Origin: Oceanospirillaceae bacterium
Lineage (GTDB): Bacteria; Pseudomonadota; Gammaproteobacteria; Pseudomonadales; Balneatricaceae
NCBI GenBank assembly: GCA_013215505.1
Contig: JABSQZ010000001.1
Span: 124,001-188,000, forward strand
Reading direction: 5' to 3'
DNA length: 64,000 nucleotides
This document shows positions 54,073 to 62,995 of the stretch, piece after piece. The translations under genes were made by a program, and so were the position numbers. Numbering within the stretch: the first letter of the stretch is position 1; every line of letters begins with the position of its first letter. The notes under the pieces were generated by a model, which saw nothing but the letters and a program-made list of their open reading frames with translations, was not told where the DNA came from and searched no databases.

Positions 54073-56172
54073 ATGATTTGCATACTATTAAGAACTTTAC
54101 TACTGCTGGGGATATTAGTTACCCAACCTCTGATGGCAGAGCAATTACTTCCCGGAGATATAGTAAAAATTAAGTTTCCTGGCGAGCAAGCCTTCAATCA
54201 AAGTTTCCAACTCGACCTTAACGGTAATATCACCTTACCTGAAATTGGCGCCATAAACCTTAAAGACAAAAGCATTCACCGGGCAAAAATCATCTTGGTC
54301 AGGCACTTAAAAACTGTCTATAAAGATCTGTCAAAGTTCAGTATCCGGCTTCAGGAGCGACGCCTGTCAGTAAGAGTACTGGGCTATGTCAAGACTCCTG
54401 GCCCTGTAGACTTGCCCGCTAACTCCAACGTGCAAATGGCCATTAATAGTGCCGGCGGTTTAGCCCAGGGAGCGCAATTAAACAAGCTGCAAATTAGGCG
54501 CGGCAGTGAAGTGCTCAGCTTCGACTTTAAACGCTACTTAGATACCGGTGACTCAAGCTTGTTACCTAAGCTGCAACCTTTAGATACTGTCTTTGTTCCC
54601 GCCTCACCGCTTATTGGTAACGTGCAAGTAGATTTTGACGCAAGAACCTTGCTGGCCTCTGGTGATGCCGGTGGTACCAAAGATTCAGTCACTGTATTTG
54701 GCGAAGTGCATCGCCCTGGTACTTTTGGCTACAAAGGTGACACAAATATAGTCGAGATGATTATGCGCTCCGGCGGGGTGACACGCTACGCGGGTATCGA
54801 ACAAATCAGGGTTATCCACAAAGGCGAGCCCTTCCCTTTTAACATGCGCGAATACTTGGACACTGGAGACAAAAAATTAATGCCACAAGTTCATCGCGGC
54901 GATGTCATCTTTGTCCCGCAAGCCTCAGATCAAGTACAAAGCGGAGTGCGTACCGCCTATGTCATAGGTGAAGTATTTAAACCTGGAGCATTGGAGATAA
55001 AACCTGGTACCAGTTTTTTCGATTTACTGGCGACTGCCGGTGGTCCCACTCGCTTTGCAGAGACCCGACAGATACGTATATTACACAGTAACGGCCGGGT
55101 AAGTCGCTTTGATTTACAACGTCATACTGAGGGGAACTCAAGGGGCAAGCTTCCACAGATAAACCCAGGTGATGCCATCTTAGTACCGGAAAAAACCGAT
55201 ATGAATGAAAAAAGTTGGCTCAAAATCGCCCCTAACCGTGCCGTGCGAATTATCGGTGCGGTCAATCGACCTGGCCGTTACGAATGGGCCAATGAAATGA
55301 CCTTATTGGATCTGGTGGCGCATGCCGGTGGTCCAGTCGCTGCAGCTGACACTTCACATTTACAAGTACTACACACAGGTAAAAACATGTTAGCGACAAC
55401 TGAAACTTTTGACCTGAAGAAATTTTTAGAAAGGGGTGGAGATATCCGCTCAGTACCTAAAATTCGTGCCGGTGACACTGTCGTTATTCCTGAGTTGCCT
55501 AAAGACCCCAACGACAACCGCTCACAGTGGGTGCGTCAATCCAGTGACAGATCTATCTATATTCTGGGTGAAGTAGGTGCGCCGGGAAGATACGCATTTA
55601 ACGAGGAATTGGACTTCTTAGATATTTTAGCGGCGGCCCAAGGTCCTACCCAGCATGCCGACTTGGCAAACATTCGCATTACTCACCGACGCAATGGGGA
55701 CAACAAAGTGTCTTCATTAAACCTGCATTTATTCTTTCAAAGCGGTAACGAAAAGCTGTTGCCAACGGTCTTAAATCAGGATGTTATTTTTATCCCCGGA
55801 CGCAATCGTGCCTGGCTGGAAAAACCTAAAGAGTCAGTAGTGAGAGTCTTAGGAGCCGTTGCCAGACCCGGTCGCTACACCTTTGCCAGCCATATGACAG
55901 TGTTAGATTTACTGGCCGAGGCCGGGGGCCCGCACGATCAGGCGCTGCAGCACAAGATAATGATTATCTCTGCCCAGGGCGCTAAAAACAAATCGGTGCG
56001 GTTCAACTTAGTGGCATTTTCCAAATCGGCCGACTTCAGTAAATTACCTGCCATTAAAGCCGGCGACACTTTATACGTGCCCAGTAGGGAACAGAGTAGC
56101 TGGTATCGATTTGTCAGCACTTTGCGCGAGTCCATGACTGTTATCTCTTTTGCCCACTTAGTCGGCATTTAA
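54073..56172 (+). CDS. Polysaccharide export protein with six SLBB repeats (SypC-like)
   Basis: A 699-residue exported protein. The signal peptide (LLRTLLLLGILVTQPLMA) has no lipobox cysteine. A Poly_export domain (LLPGDIVKIKFPGEQAFNQSFQLDLNGNITLPEIG) is followed by six SLBB units, each starting near V-x-G-x-V-x-x-PG (VRVLGYVKTPG, VTVFGEVHRPG, AYVIGEVFKPG, VRIIGAVNRPG, IYILGEVGAPG, VRVLGAVARPG). Wza-type proteins of about 380 residues usually have two or three such units. It likely forms or lines the periplasmic part of the export channel; with no lipid anchor the outer-membrane portal may be another protein. Confidence 0.9.
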   Translation: MICILLRTLLLLGILVTQPLMAEQLLPGDIVKIKFPGEQAFNQSFQLDLNGNITLPEIGAINLKDKSIHRAKIILVRHLKTVYKDLSKFSIRLQERRLSVRVLGYVKTPGPVDLPANSNVQMAINSAGGLAQGAQLNKLQIRRGSEVLSFDFKRYLDTGDSSLLPKLQPLDTVFVPASPLIGNVQVDFDARTLLASGDAGGTKDSVTVFGEVHRPGTFGYKGDTNIVEMIMRSGGVTRYAGIEQIRVIHKGEPFPFNMREYLDTGDKKLMPQVHRGDVIFVPQASDQVQSGVRTAYVIGEVFKPGALEIKPGTSFFDLLATAGGPTRFAETRQIRILHSNGRVSRFDLQRHTEGNSRGKLPQINPGDAILVPEKTDMNEKSWLKIAPNRAVRIIGAVNRPGRYEWANEMTLLDLVAHAGGPVAAADTSHLQVLHTGKNMLATTETFDLKKFLERGGDIRSVPKIRAGDTVVIPELPKDPNDNRSQWVRQSSDRSIYILGEVGAPGRYAFNEELDFLDILAAAQGPTQHADLANIRITHRRNGDNKVSSLNLHLFFQSGNEKLLPTVLNQDVIFIPGRNRAWLEKPKESVVRVLGAVARPGRYTFASHMTVLDLLAEAGGPHDQALQHKIMIISAQGAKNKSVRFNLVAFSKSADFSKLPAIKAGDTLYVPSREQSSWYRFVSTLRESMTVISFAHLVGI

Positions 56173-56184
56173 CGGGAGTCTGCT

Positions 56185-56892
56185 GTGATAGATTTACAAC
56201 AAAGTGCCGAATTAGAAACCATTTACGCGCATATCATTCGCTTGTCGCTGCAGCAAATCGCCATTTGCTCACTGCAAGGGCAATCGGGAAACACTACTTT
56301 AGCCCTGGCGCTGGCCAGGCGGGCAGCCAGCTCGGGCAAAAAAGTACTGTTAATTGAACTGAATATCAGTCATCCGAAACTGCACACATTACCCGGAGTA
56401 AAACCCAGTGAGTGGTTGCCCTTGGAGCAGAGTTGGCAGCGCTCAATGCAGCTCAACGTCACTGACTTTCTGTCAATTTTAGTGACTCCCAGAGAGTCGG
56501 GCCATCAGGTAGAGTTTCATGATTTAGACAAGATGAAGAGTTTTTTTAAACAGACCAGTGAAAAATTTGATTTAGTACTCTGCGATTGCGCCCCGCTACT
56601 ACATAACAGCGGTGGAGAGATCGCGGGAGGACTAATTTGTTCAGCTTGCGACAGTACCATACTGAATATTTTGACAAATATAAATACCGAGGGACAACTT
56701 GAAGAAGCCAGGGAAATACTTACAGCTAACGGTGCCAACCTGGCTGGTATAGTGATGAATGACCAGTTCGCCCCCAGCTTAAAAAACGAGCTAATTAGGG
56801 AGAGCCATAGGTTTAATCGCTGGCTGCCACGCTTAATGAATACAGTGCGGATTAAATTGCGCCACAGTGATTTTTTGAATCAAGATTTGTAG
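56185..56892 (+). CDS. BY-kinase/MinD-like P-loop protein with lost Walker A lysine (SypD-like)
   Basis: A 235-residue cytosolic protein related to CpsD/Wzc-type tyrosine autokinases. The fold pattern is clear (LQQIAICSLQGQSGNTTLALALARRAASSGKKVLLIELN; FDLVLCDCAPLL; GANLAGIVMNDQ). However, the P-loop reads GQSGNTT with Asn36 instead of the essential Lys, and the Walker A' Asp-x-Asp is Glu-Leu-Asn. The C-terminus has no tyrosine cluster. It therefore probably lacks kinase activity and acts as a structural partner of the Wzz protein. GTG start, 13 bases after the export gene. Confidence 0.82.
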   Translation: MIDLQQSAELETIYAHIIRLSLQQIAICSLQGQSGNTTLALALARRAASSGKKVLLIELNISHPKLHTLPGVKPSEWLPLEQSWQRSMQLNVTDFLSILVTPRESGHQVEFHDLDKMKSFFKQTSEKFDLVLCDCAPLLHNSGGEIAGGLICSACDSTILNILTNINTEGQLEEAREILTANGANLAGIVMNDQFAPSLKNELIRESHRFNRWLPRLMNTVRIKLRHSDFLNQDL

Positions 56893-56929
56893 CTGTCGGC
56901 CAGCTGTTTTACCGCTGCCTGTCGGAAAA

Positions 56930-58441
56930 TCAGCCGGCAAAGTTCGGGTCTAACTGCAACAGCACTAAAGTGCAGTCATCTCGCAGTAACTCTCGGTCAT
57001 AGACGCTCTGCATAAGATAATCCGCCGCTTGTTGCAGCGGTAATTGAGCGCTGTACTGCAGTTTATTAAGCATTTCAGGGCTCATTTCTTCTCCCGCATC
57101 CAAAAAACCATCCGAGTACAATAACAGCCTCTGCCCGATCGCCAGTTGAACTTTTTGCTCTCTGTATCCCGCCTGAGAAAGACCCAATAATGGCCCCTGC
57201 ACTGCCACTGACTGAATAGCTTCTGAGCTAATTAGCAGCGGTTCGGGATGTCCGGCGCTGGCTATATTTAATTGCTTAGCACTAAAGTTAATCACCGCAA
57301 TAGTCGCCAGCGTCTCACAGAGCACCGGATCATCGGCAAAGCCGTTGGACAGCAGGTCAAGCAGTTTACAGGGTGCCAGCTGTTGTTGGGACAACAGTGA
57401 ACACAGCCCCCGCAAATAGCCCGCCAGGGCATAGACATAAGTCTTCGCTTGTAATCCATGGCCCATTAAATCCGCCATCAACAACTGCGATTGGTGTAAA
57501 AGAACAAAGTCCCCTCCTCCCTCCTGTGGGATACAGTGGCGCAGTGCACAGTCAAAAGCGCCTATTTTACGTGGTAACTGGGGCTGTAAACCCAAAGTTG
57601 CCCGGGCAAAAAGCTCCTTATGCATCTGCTGGGATAAATAACTTTGCCGCTCAATGGTCTTTTCAATCAACTGAATCAGCTGCTGTCGCTGCACCGGTTT
57701 TTCTACAAAGGCATCGATGGGACGCGATAATGCCTCACTGATTAACTGCTTATCTGCACAGCCAGATAAGTATATAAATGCGGTGCAGGCAACCGCCGGA
57801 ACGTGTTGTAACAGATCAAATAAGTAGCCTCCGCCGCCGCCCGGCATATTGATATCGCAGATCACTAAATCCGGCTGATGGCGCAATAATAATTCGTAGC
57901 CGCGACTGACGCTGCCAGCTTGATATAGCTGATAGTCATCTTGCAGGTAAGCTGTCAGCACCGCCTGGTAGACCTGATCATCATCGACCAATAAAATACT
58001 CTTGGCTTTATTTTGCACGCGATCAGCAAAGTAGTATTTGCACGCCATTAAATTTAAGCCGTCATCACGATAACAACCTGGAACATAAAATAGCTCATCG
58101 AACAGCGAATCAATCAGCTTTAGACCCATGCCACTCTCAGCGGCACTCATAGGCTGCTTAGAATTGATGTACTGGCTGAAGTTGCGAAAGCTGGCACCGT
58201 CATCGTAAAGCTCCAGACTCAGGTAGTGCTCATTGACCAGTAACTGCACCGAGGCATTTTTAGCTTTAGTCAGAGGATAACGACACAGATTGACAATCAA
58301 CTCAGAGATTGCCAGTTGAAAATTTTCAATGATCTGCTGTGGTATTGACTGCTCGGCCAATTTAACCGCCAGTAATTGCCGGTACTGCTGCGCTGACTCA
58401 AGAGCGGGCTCAAAGCTCCAGCGGGCAAACACTTTTTCCAT
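56930..58441 (-). CDS. Kinase-receiver-PP2C partner-switch regulator (SypE-like)
   Basis: A 503-residue cytosolic regulator with three parts. Residues 1-140 form an RsbW-like serine kinase/HATPase (QLAISELIVNLCRYPL with Glu47 and Asn51; SGMGLKLIDSLFDELFY). Residues 147-262 are a receiver with Asp196 (DLVICDINMPG). Residues about 295-500 are a SpoIIE/PP2C phosphatase (GGGDFVLL, MADLMGHGLQAK, LLLYSDGFLDAG, RDDCTLVLL) with all metal aspartates. The order matches SypE, which both phosphorylates and dephosphorylates SypA. A GTG at 58462 is in frame, but GAGG favours the ATG at 58441. Confidence 0.92.
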   Translation of the reverse strand: MEKVFARWSFEPALESAQQYRQLLAVKLAEQSIPQQIIENFQLAISELIVNLCRYPLTKAKNASVQLLVNEHYLSLELYDDGASFRNFSQYINSKQPMSAAESGMGLKLIDSLFDELFYVPGCYRDDGLNLMACKYYFADRVQNKAKSILLVDDDQVYQAVLTAYLQDDYQLYQAGSVSRGYELLLRHQPDLVICDINMPGGGGGYLFDLLQHVPAVACTAFIYLSGCADKQLISEALSRPIDAFVEKPVQRQQLIQLIEKTIERQSYLSQQMHKELFARATLGLQPQLPRKIGAFDCALRHCIPQEGGGDFVLLHQSQLLMADLMGHGLQAKTYVYALAGYLRGLCSLLSQQQLAPCKLLDLLSNGFADDPVLCETLATIAVINFSAKQLNIASAGHPEPLLISSEAIQSVAVQGPLLGLSQAGYREQKVQLAIGQRLLLYSDGFLDAGEEMSPEMLNKLQYSAQLPLQQAADYLMQSVYDRELLRDDCTLVLLQLDPNFAG

Positions 58442-58473
58442 TTTTACAAATCCTCTATGCACCCTCAGTGTAC

Positions 58474-58529
58474 GACTTACGACTTACAACTTACAACTTA
58501 CGACTTACGACTTACAACTTACAACTTAG
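58474..58529. repeat. Heptad array, (GACTTAC)2(AACTTAC)2 repeated twice
   Basis: Eight units in perfect 7-base register forming a 28-base higher-order repeat, with a final unit AACTTAG. The basic unit is the reverse complement of the array at 41638. It begins about 30 bases upstream of the SypE-like start, so it lies in that gene's promoter or leader. Confidence 0.95.
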
Positions 58530-58715
58530 GTTGCCTGACCTATACAGGCATGGGGTATTGCACTGAGTTAGCAATTCGATAGATAGGTACTCTTGAACTA
58601 TAGTATAGCTATGCCCGGATACTTTTTAATCAATCAAATAGCGATAGAGCATGCGCATCAATCCGTTACTGTCTCTGGCCAGTATAAATCGCCAGCCAGT
58701 GCAGCACTTTCAGTA

Positions 58716-58757
58716 GCTCTGAAAGGTCGATTATAGCTCTGCAAAGACCTTTAGAGC
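58716..58757. other. Strong inverted repeat in the leader of the SypG-like gene
   Basis: GCTCTGAAAGGTC (58716-58728) pairs with GACCTTTAGAGC (58746-58757) with one bulged base. It lies 75 bases before the sigma-54 activator gene and lacks a T-run. It may be a leader hairpin or protein site. The remainder of this 390-base interval, apart from the heptad array, shows nothing recognisable. Confidence 0.6.
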
Positions 58758-58831
58758 CTGCACAGACAACCGACTTGTAAAGATTTTCCAGCGTTACTTT
58801 AAAACACCCCGATGTTTAGTTTTAAGGACAG

Positions 58832-60280
58832 ATGATGACCCAGAAAAAAATGACTTTTGTATTACTCATCGAAGATGATCCCACATTAATGAGTATCTAT
58901 AAGGCCTATTTGTCAGCATTGCCTTATCAGCTATCTCTTGCCGAAACCGGAGAGCGCGCCCTAAAAATCTTAGCCAGTGAACACATTGATTTGATTCTGC
59001 TGGACATACAACTTCCGGATATGACTGGCCTCGACATCCTTAAACATCTGCAGCAATGCCAACACCCGGCCGATGTCATAGTGACCACTAGCGATTGTTC
59101 GATGAATACCGCTATCGAAGCAATGAAGCTGGGAGCCAGAGATTATCTGTTAAAGCCATTTGATAAAGATCGCTTAATAACCACTTTAAAAAATACTAGC
59201 GACAGTCAAAAACTCAAACAAATTGTCGATATCTACCAGGATAAAATTGATCGCAGTCAGTTCTGCGGCTTCATTGGCTCCTCCCTGGCAATGCAACAGG
59301 TCTATCAATTAATTGACAGCGCGGCGAGTTCCAAAGCCACCATTTTTATTACCGGCGACAGCGGTACCGGTAAAGAAGTCTGCGCCGAGGCTGCGCATCA
59401 ACGCAGTAATCGAAGCGATCAGCCTTTTATCGCCTTAAACTGTGCCGCTATCCCCAGCGAGCTAATTGAGAGTGAAATATTTGGACATGTGAAAGGTGCT
59501 TTTACCGGGGCACTTGCTAGCCGGGATGGATTGGCCAAAGCCGCTGATGGCGGTACTTTATTTCTCGATGAAATATGTGAAATGGAATTGTCGTTACAAT
59601 CAAAGCTGTTGAGATTTTTACAGACCGGTACCCTGCAAAAAGTGGGCAGTGACACAACCGAAAAAGTGGATGTGCGCATAATCTGCGCCACCAACAAAGA
59701 CCCGTTAACAGAAATTGAGCGGGGTAATTTTCGCGAAGACTTATTTTACCGCTTACATGTATTGCCGATACACTTACCACCATTGAGAGACCGGGAGAGT
59801 GATGTGATTGAAATCGCACGGCATTTCCTGGCCCAGTACACCCGTGAAGAGCAAAAAGATTTCAGCGATTTTGAACCGCAGACTGAATATATTTTAAGCC
59901 AGTATCACTGGCCCGGTAATATACGGCAACTGCAAAATGTGATTCGCAATATCGTGGTGCTGTGCAATGCGCAAACTGTCAGCGCAGAGATGCTACCTGC
60001 GCCACTGGACAAATTTCTACTCGAAGTAGACCCCAACATCGGCAGGCTAAAGAGAGTAGAAGAAAACACTGTACAGCAACAAGTTAGCCCCAGCGGCCCA
60101 AAGGCAGATAATTCTCGACTGTCGACGAATTTAGCCGAGCAGATCCAGCCACTGTCGATACTGGAACGCGAGGCCATTGAACACGCCATTTTGCTCTGTC
60201 AGGGGAATGTGCCAAAAGCCGCTCACTACCTAGGTATCAGTGCGGCGACCGTTTACCGCAAGCGCAACAGCTGGCGTTAA
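58832..60280 (+). CDS. Sigma-54-dependent response regulator (SypG-like)
   Basis: A 482-residue NtrC-type activator. The receiver domain (about 9-125) has Asp58 (DLILLDIQLPD). The AAA+ domain (about 150-390) has GDSGTGKEVCAEAAH, the sigma-54 contact loop VKGAFTGALAS, LFLDEICEM and RIICATNKD, and the R-finger region LFYRLHVLPIHLPPLRDRESD. The C-terminal Fis-type helix-turn-helix is GNVPKAAHYLGISAATVYRKRNSW. It is the expected activator of the four sigma-54 promoters in this locus and lacks such a site itself, as far as I can see. Confidence 0.95.
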   Translation: MMTQKKMTFVLLIEDDPTLMSIYKAYLSALPYQLSLAETGERALKILASEHIDLILLDIQLPDMTGLDILKHLQQCQHPADVIVTTSDCSMNTAIEAMKLGARDYLLKPFDKDRLITTLKNTSDSQKLKQIVDIYQDKIDRSQFCGFIGSSLAMQQVYQLIDSAASSKATIFITGDSGTGKEVCAEAAHQRSNRSDQPFIALNCAAIPSELIESEIFGHVKGAFTGALASRDGLAKAADGGTLFLDEICEMELSLQSKLLRFLQTGTLQKVGSDTTEKVDVRIICATNKDPLTEIERGNFREDLFYRLHVLPIHLPPLRDRESDVIEIARHFLAQYTREEQKDFSDFEPQTEYILSQYHWPGNIRQLQNVIRNIVVLCNAQTVSAEMLPAPLDKFLLEVDPNIGRLKRVEENTVQQQVSPSGPKADNSRLSTNLAEQIQPLSILEREAIEHAILLCQGNVPKAAHYLGISAATVYRKRNSWR

Positions 60281-60313
60281 AAATCACCCCTGTGGAGCAT
60301 CAACCTAAAGCCT

Positions 60314-62995
60314 TCAATGGCTGTTTCTGCCCTGCATATACTGCCCTAATGCCGCTAAACTCTGCTCTGCCACTGACTTAAACTGCTTTAACAACATTGG
60401 CAGGTTAGCAGGTTGCCCCCGTTTCGGTGCTCTGAGCTTAGCTTCAAGTTGCCGGGCCATGACACTTAACTGCACTAAACCGTACAGGGCACTGCTACTG
60501 CCAATAGTGTGAAATTGTCGTTGTAAATCTTGCATCGAGTCACTACTGATCGGCTGTTGAGTGTCCAGTGCACTTATCTTCAGCAATCGACTTTGTATAT
60601 CCGCAAGAAAAATATCGACCAGCGGCCGCAGTTGTTGCTCACTGGTATCAGCCGCTAACTTTTCAACACAGCACCAATCTACCTCGGGTGCGTCTATGTT
60701 GTTGCACAATTCAATCGCTGCAGTACTAGCTACCCCAACAGGGGTCTGAGTGGCGGGTAGATATTTAGCGATAATGGCCAACATCGCCTGTTTATCGATG
60801 GGTTTTTCGATCACATCCCACATACCCGCAGCAATAAACCGCTGCTTATCCTCCGCCATCGCGTAGGCAGTCAGGGCTAAGATCGGGGTATCAACAAAAT
60901 TTTCCAGCTGTTTAATTTTACTGCAGGCGGTGATTCCATCCATCCCCGGCATAGAGATATCCAGCAACACCATACTAAACTTTTCCCTTTTACAGTCGCT
61001 AATTGCCTGTTGACCACTACTGGCAACACTGACTGTTAAGCCGGCACTTTTTAACATTTCTCTGGCGACTAACAAATTAGTCTGGCTGTCGTCCACCAGC
61101 AATACCTTTTGCTGGGCATCAAACTGGAAATCAGTGTTAATTGTTTGCTCTGCTTTGGCAACAGATTGCAGTTGCAAACTAAAATAAAAACAACTGCCGT
61201 TGTCTTCACTACTGGTAAATTCAATGCAGCCACCCATTAACTGGATGATCCGCTGGCTGATGGCCAAACCTAATCCTGTGCCTGTTATACCCGGATGTTC
61301 ATGCGCACAATTAAACTCGTGAAAAATCTGTTGCTGCTGTGACTTAGCAATGCCCAGACCCGTATCGGTAACACTGAACTGATAGCCCTGCTCGCCCCGG
61401 CGCTGCAGTTTTAACAATACGCTTCCCGCCGGGGTAAACTTTAGCGCATTGGAGAGTAAATTAACCAATACCTGGCGCAGTCGCAGCTCATCGACCCATA
61501 CACTGTCGGTTATATCTTCATCAATCTGCAATTGCAGCGTCAACGCCTTATCAGCGGGTAAGATACTCAACATCTGCACTACCGAGCGCGCTAATTTGGG
61601 CAGTGAACTTGCTTTAGGCTGCAATTCAAACTTGTCAGCCTCTATTTTAGAAAAATCTAAGATATCAGTAATTATCCTCAACAAACTGTTACCGGATGCC
61701 GTGGCCGTCTCAATGTATTGCAATTGCAGCTCACTGAGTTGGCTCTGCTGCAGTAATTGCAGAAACCCCAATACTGAATTCAACGGGGTGCGAATCTCGT
61801 GGCTCATCATCGCTAAAAATCTGCCCCTGGCACTGGTAGCCTGCTGCGCCTGCTGCAGAGCTTGCTGCAACTGCAGTTGAATGGCCTTAGCACTGCTGAT
61901 ATCCAAGTGAAAACTGATCAGACAATCGTTATCTGCGCGTGTCTGGCGCACTTGAATCCAGCGCTGTTGGTCTAGTTGATACTGCATTTCAGACCCCTCG
62001 GCACTGGGCAAAACAAATGCCTTCAGCCATTGCTGTGGATCACCGCCTACTTCGGGAAACAACCCGCTATCCAGACAATCGAGTAGAAAATCCCGGTAGC
62101 TGATGCCCACTTTAGGCCCCGTTTGGCAGCGGCTATACAGATCAGTAAATTTCTGATTGCAGCGGATTAAAAATCCACTGGCACTAAAGAGCGCGAAGCT
62201 CTCCTGGCAGCTGTCCAGCGCCGCCAGTAACTGCTTGTTTTCAGTTTCAGTGATCGCCCAGCTAGATAGATCGGTAATCACCGCTAACCGCTGAGAAAAG
62301 CCCTGAGTGCTCATATCACTACTGCGCAATTGTAGCGGGAATACTTCACCGGTTTTTTTTAAACCAACCAGCTTAGTAGCTTGGTTATCGCTGCGGGCCA
62401 ACTGATATTGAGGAATCAACTGTTGTATATTGGTCGCCAACAACTCTGCTTCGCTGTAGCCAAAACAATCCAGCAGAGCCTGATTGACTGACTTGATTTG
62501 CCCTTGCTGGTCGTAACTTACAATGCCGTCCGGCACTGTATTGAGAATGGCCTGCAACCGTATCTGTTCTCGATTGCGCGGCTCGTTTACTGTTGATATT
62601 TGACTGTTATCAGCTTGAGTAAAATTAACCAGCTCTGTGCTCAGGGCATTTTGTACTTGTTGGCGCAGCTGGACATTGGACCAGGGCTTAGCCAAAAATT
62701 TATGTACCACGCCGCTTTGAATAGATTTGAGTACGGTGCTGAAATCCGCATGCCCACTGAGAATCAGCCGCTGTGTATCTGGCCATTGCCGGGCGACATC
62801 TGCTAACAGCTCTGTGCCCAGAACCTCTGGCATTGCATAGTCACAAAGCACTAACTGAATGGGTTGATCCGCTAAAATTTGCAGTGCCTGGCTGGCATTA
62901 GCAGCACAGAATATTTGAATATCCGGCGATTTCAATACCCGCTGTAATGCTTTTAATACCAGCGGCTCGTCATCGACAATTAGTACTTGTTTCAC
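60314..62995 (-). CDS. Soluble hybrid histidine kinase REC-PAS-PAS-HK-REC-Hpt (SypF position)
   Basis: An 893-residue kinase without transmembrane helices. Order: receiver 1-118 (Asp52 in LCDYAMP), PAS about 145-245, PAS-like about 255-370, a short coiled coil, HisKA with His399 (MMSHEIRTPLNSVLG), HATPase about 500-615 (VNLLSNALKFTP; DTGLGI; GTGLGLAIS), receiver 628-745 (Asp679 in LLDISMPGMDG) and Hpt with His829 (FHTIGSSSALYGL, where the usual Lys of HxxKG is Ile). It probably feeds phosphate to the SypE- and SypG-like regulators. V. fischeri SypF is membrane-bound, so the input here differs. Confidence 0.92.
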   Translation of the reverse strand: MKQVLIVDDEPLVLKALQRVLKSPDIQIFCAANASQALQILADQPIQLVLCDYAMPEVLGTELLADVARQWPDTQRLILSGHADFSTVLKSIQSGVVHKFLAKPWSNVQLRQQVQNALSTELVNFTQADNSQISTVNEPRNREQIRLQAILNTVPDGIVSYDQQGQIKSVNQALLDCFGYSEAELLATNIQQLIPQYQLARSDNQATKLVGLKKTGEVFPLQLRSSDMSTQGFSQRLAVITDLSSWAITETENKQLLAALDSCQESFALFSASGFLIRCNQKFTDLYSRCQTGPKVGISYRDFLLDCLDSGLFPEVGGDPQQWLKAFVLPSAEGSEMQYQLDQQRWIQVRQTRADNDCLISFHLDISSAKAIQLQLQQALQQAQQATSARGRFLAMMSHEIRTPLNSVLGFLQLLQQSQLSELQLQYIETATASGNSLLRIITDILDFSKIEADKFELQPKASSLPKLARSVVQMLSILPADKALTLQLQIDEDITDSVWVDELRLRQVLVNLLSNALKFTPAGSVLLKLQRRGEQGYQFSVTDTGLGIAKSQQQQIFHEFNCAHEHPGITGTGLGLAISQRIIQLMGGCIEFTSSEDNGSCFYFSLQLQSVAKAEQTINTDFQFDAQQKVLLVDDSQTNLLVAREMLKSAGLTVSVASSGQQAISDCKREKFSMVLLDISMPGMDGITACSKIKQLENFVDTPILALTAYAMAEDKQRFIAAGMWDVIEKPIDKQAMLAIIAKYLPATQTPVGVASTAAIELCNNIDAPEVDWCCVEKLAADTSEQQLRPLVDIFLADIQSRLLKISALDTQQPISSDSMQDLQRQFHTIGSSSALYGLVQLSVMARQLEAKLRAPKRGQPANLPMLLKQFKSVAEQSLAALGQYMQGRNSH

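Noticed and set aside
58474-58529. Short tandem repeats considered as a CRISPR array
   Set aside because: Units are 7 bases, contiguous, with no spacers and no cas genes.
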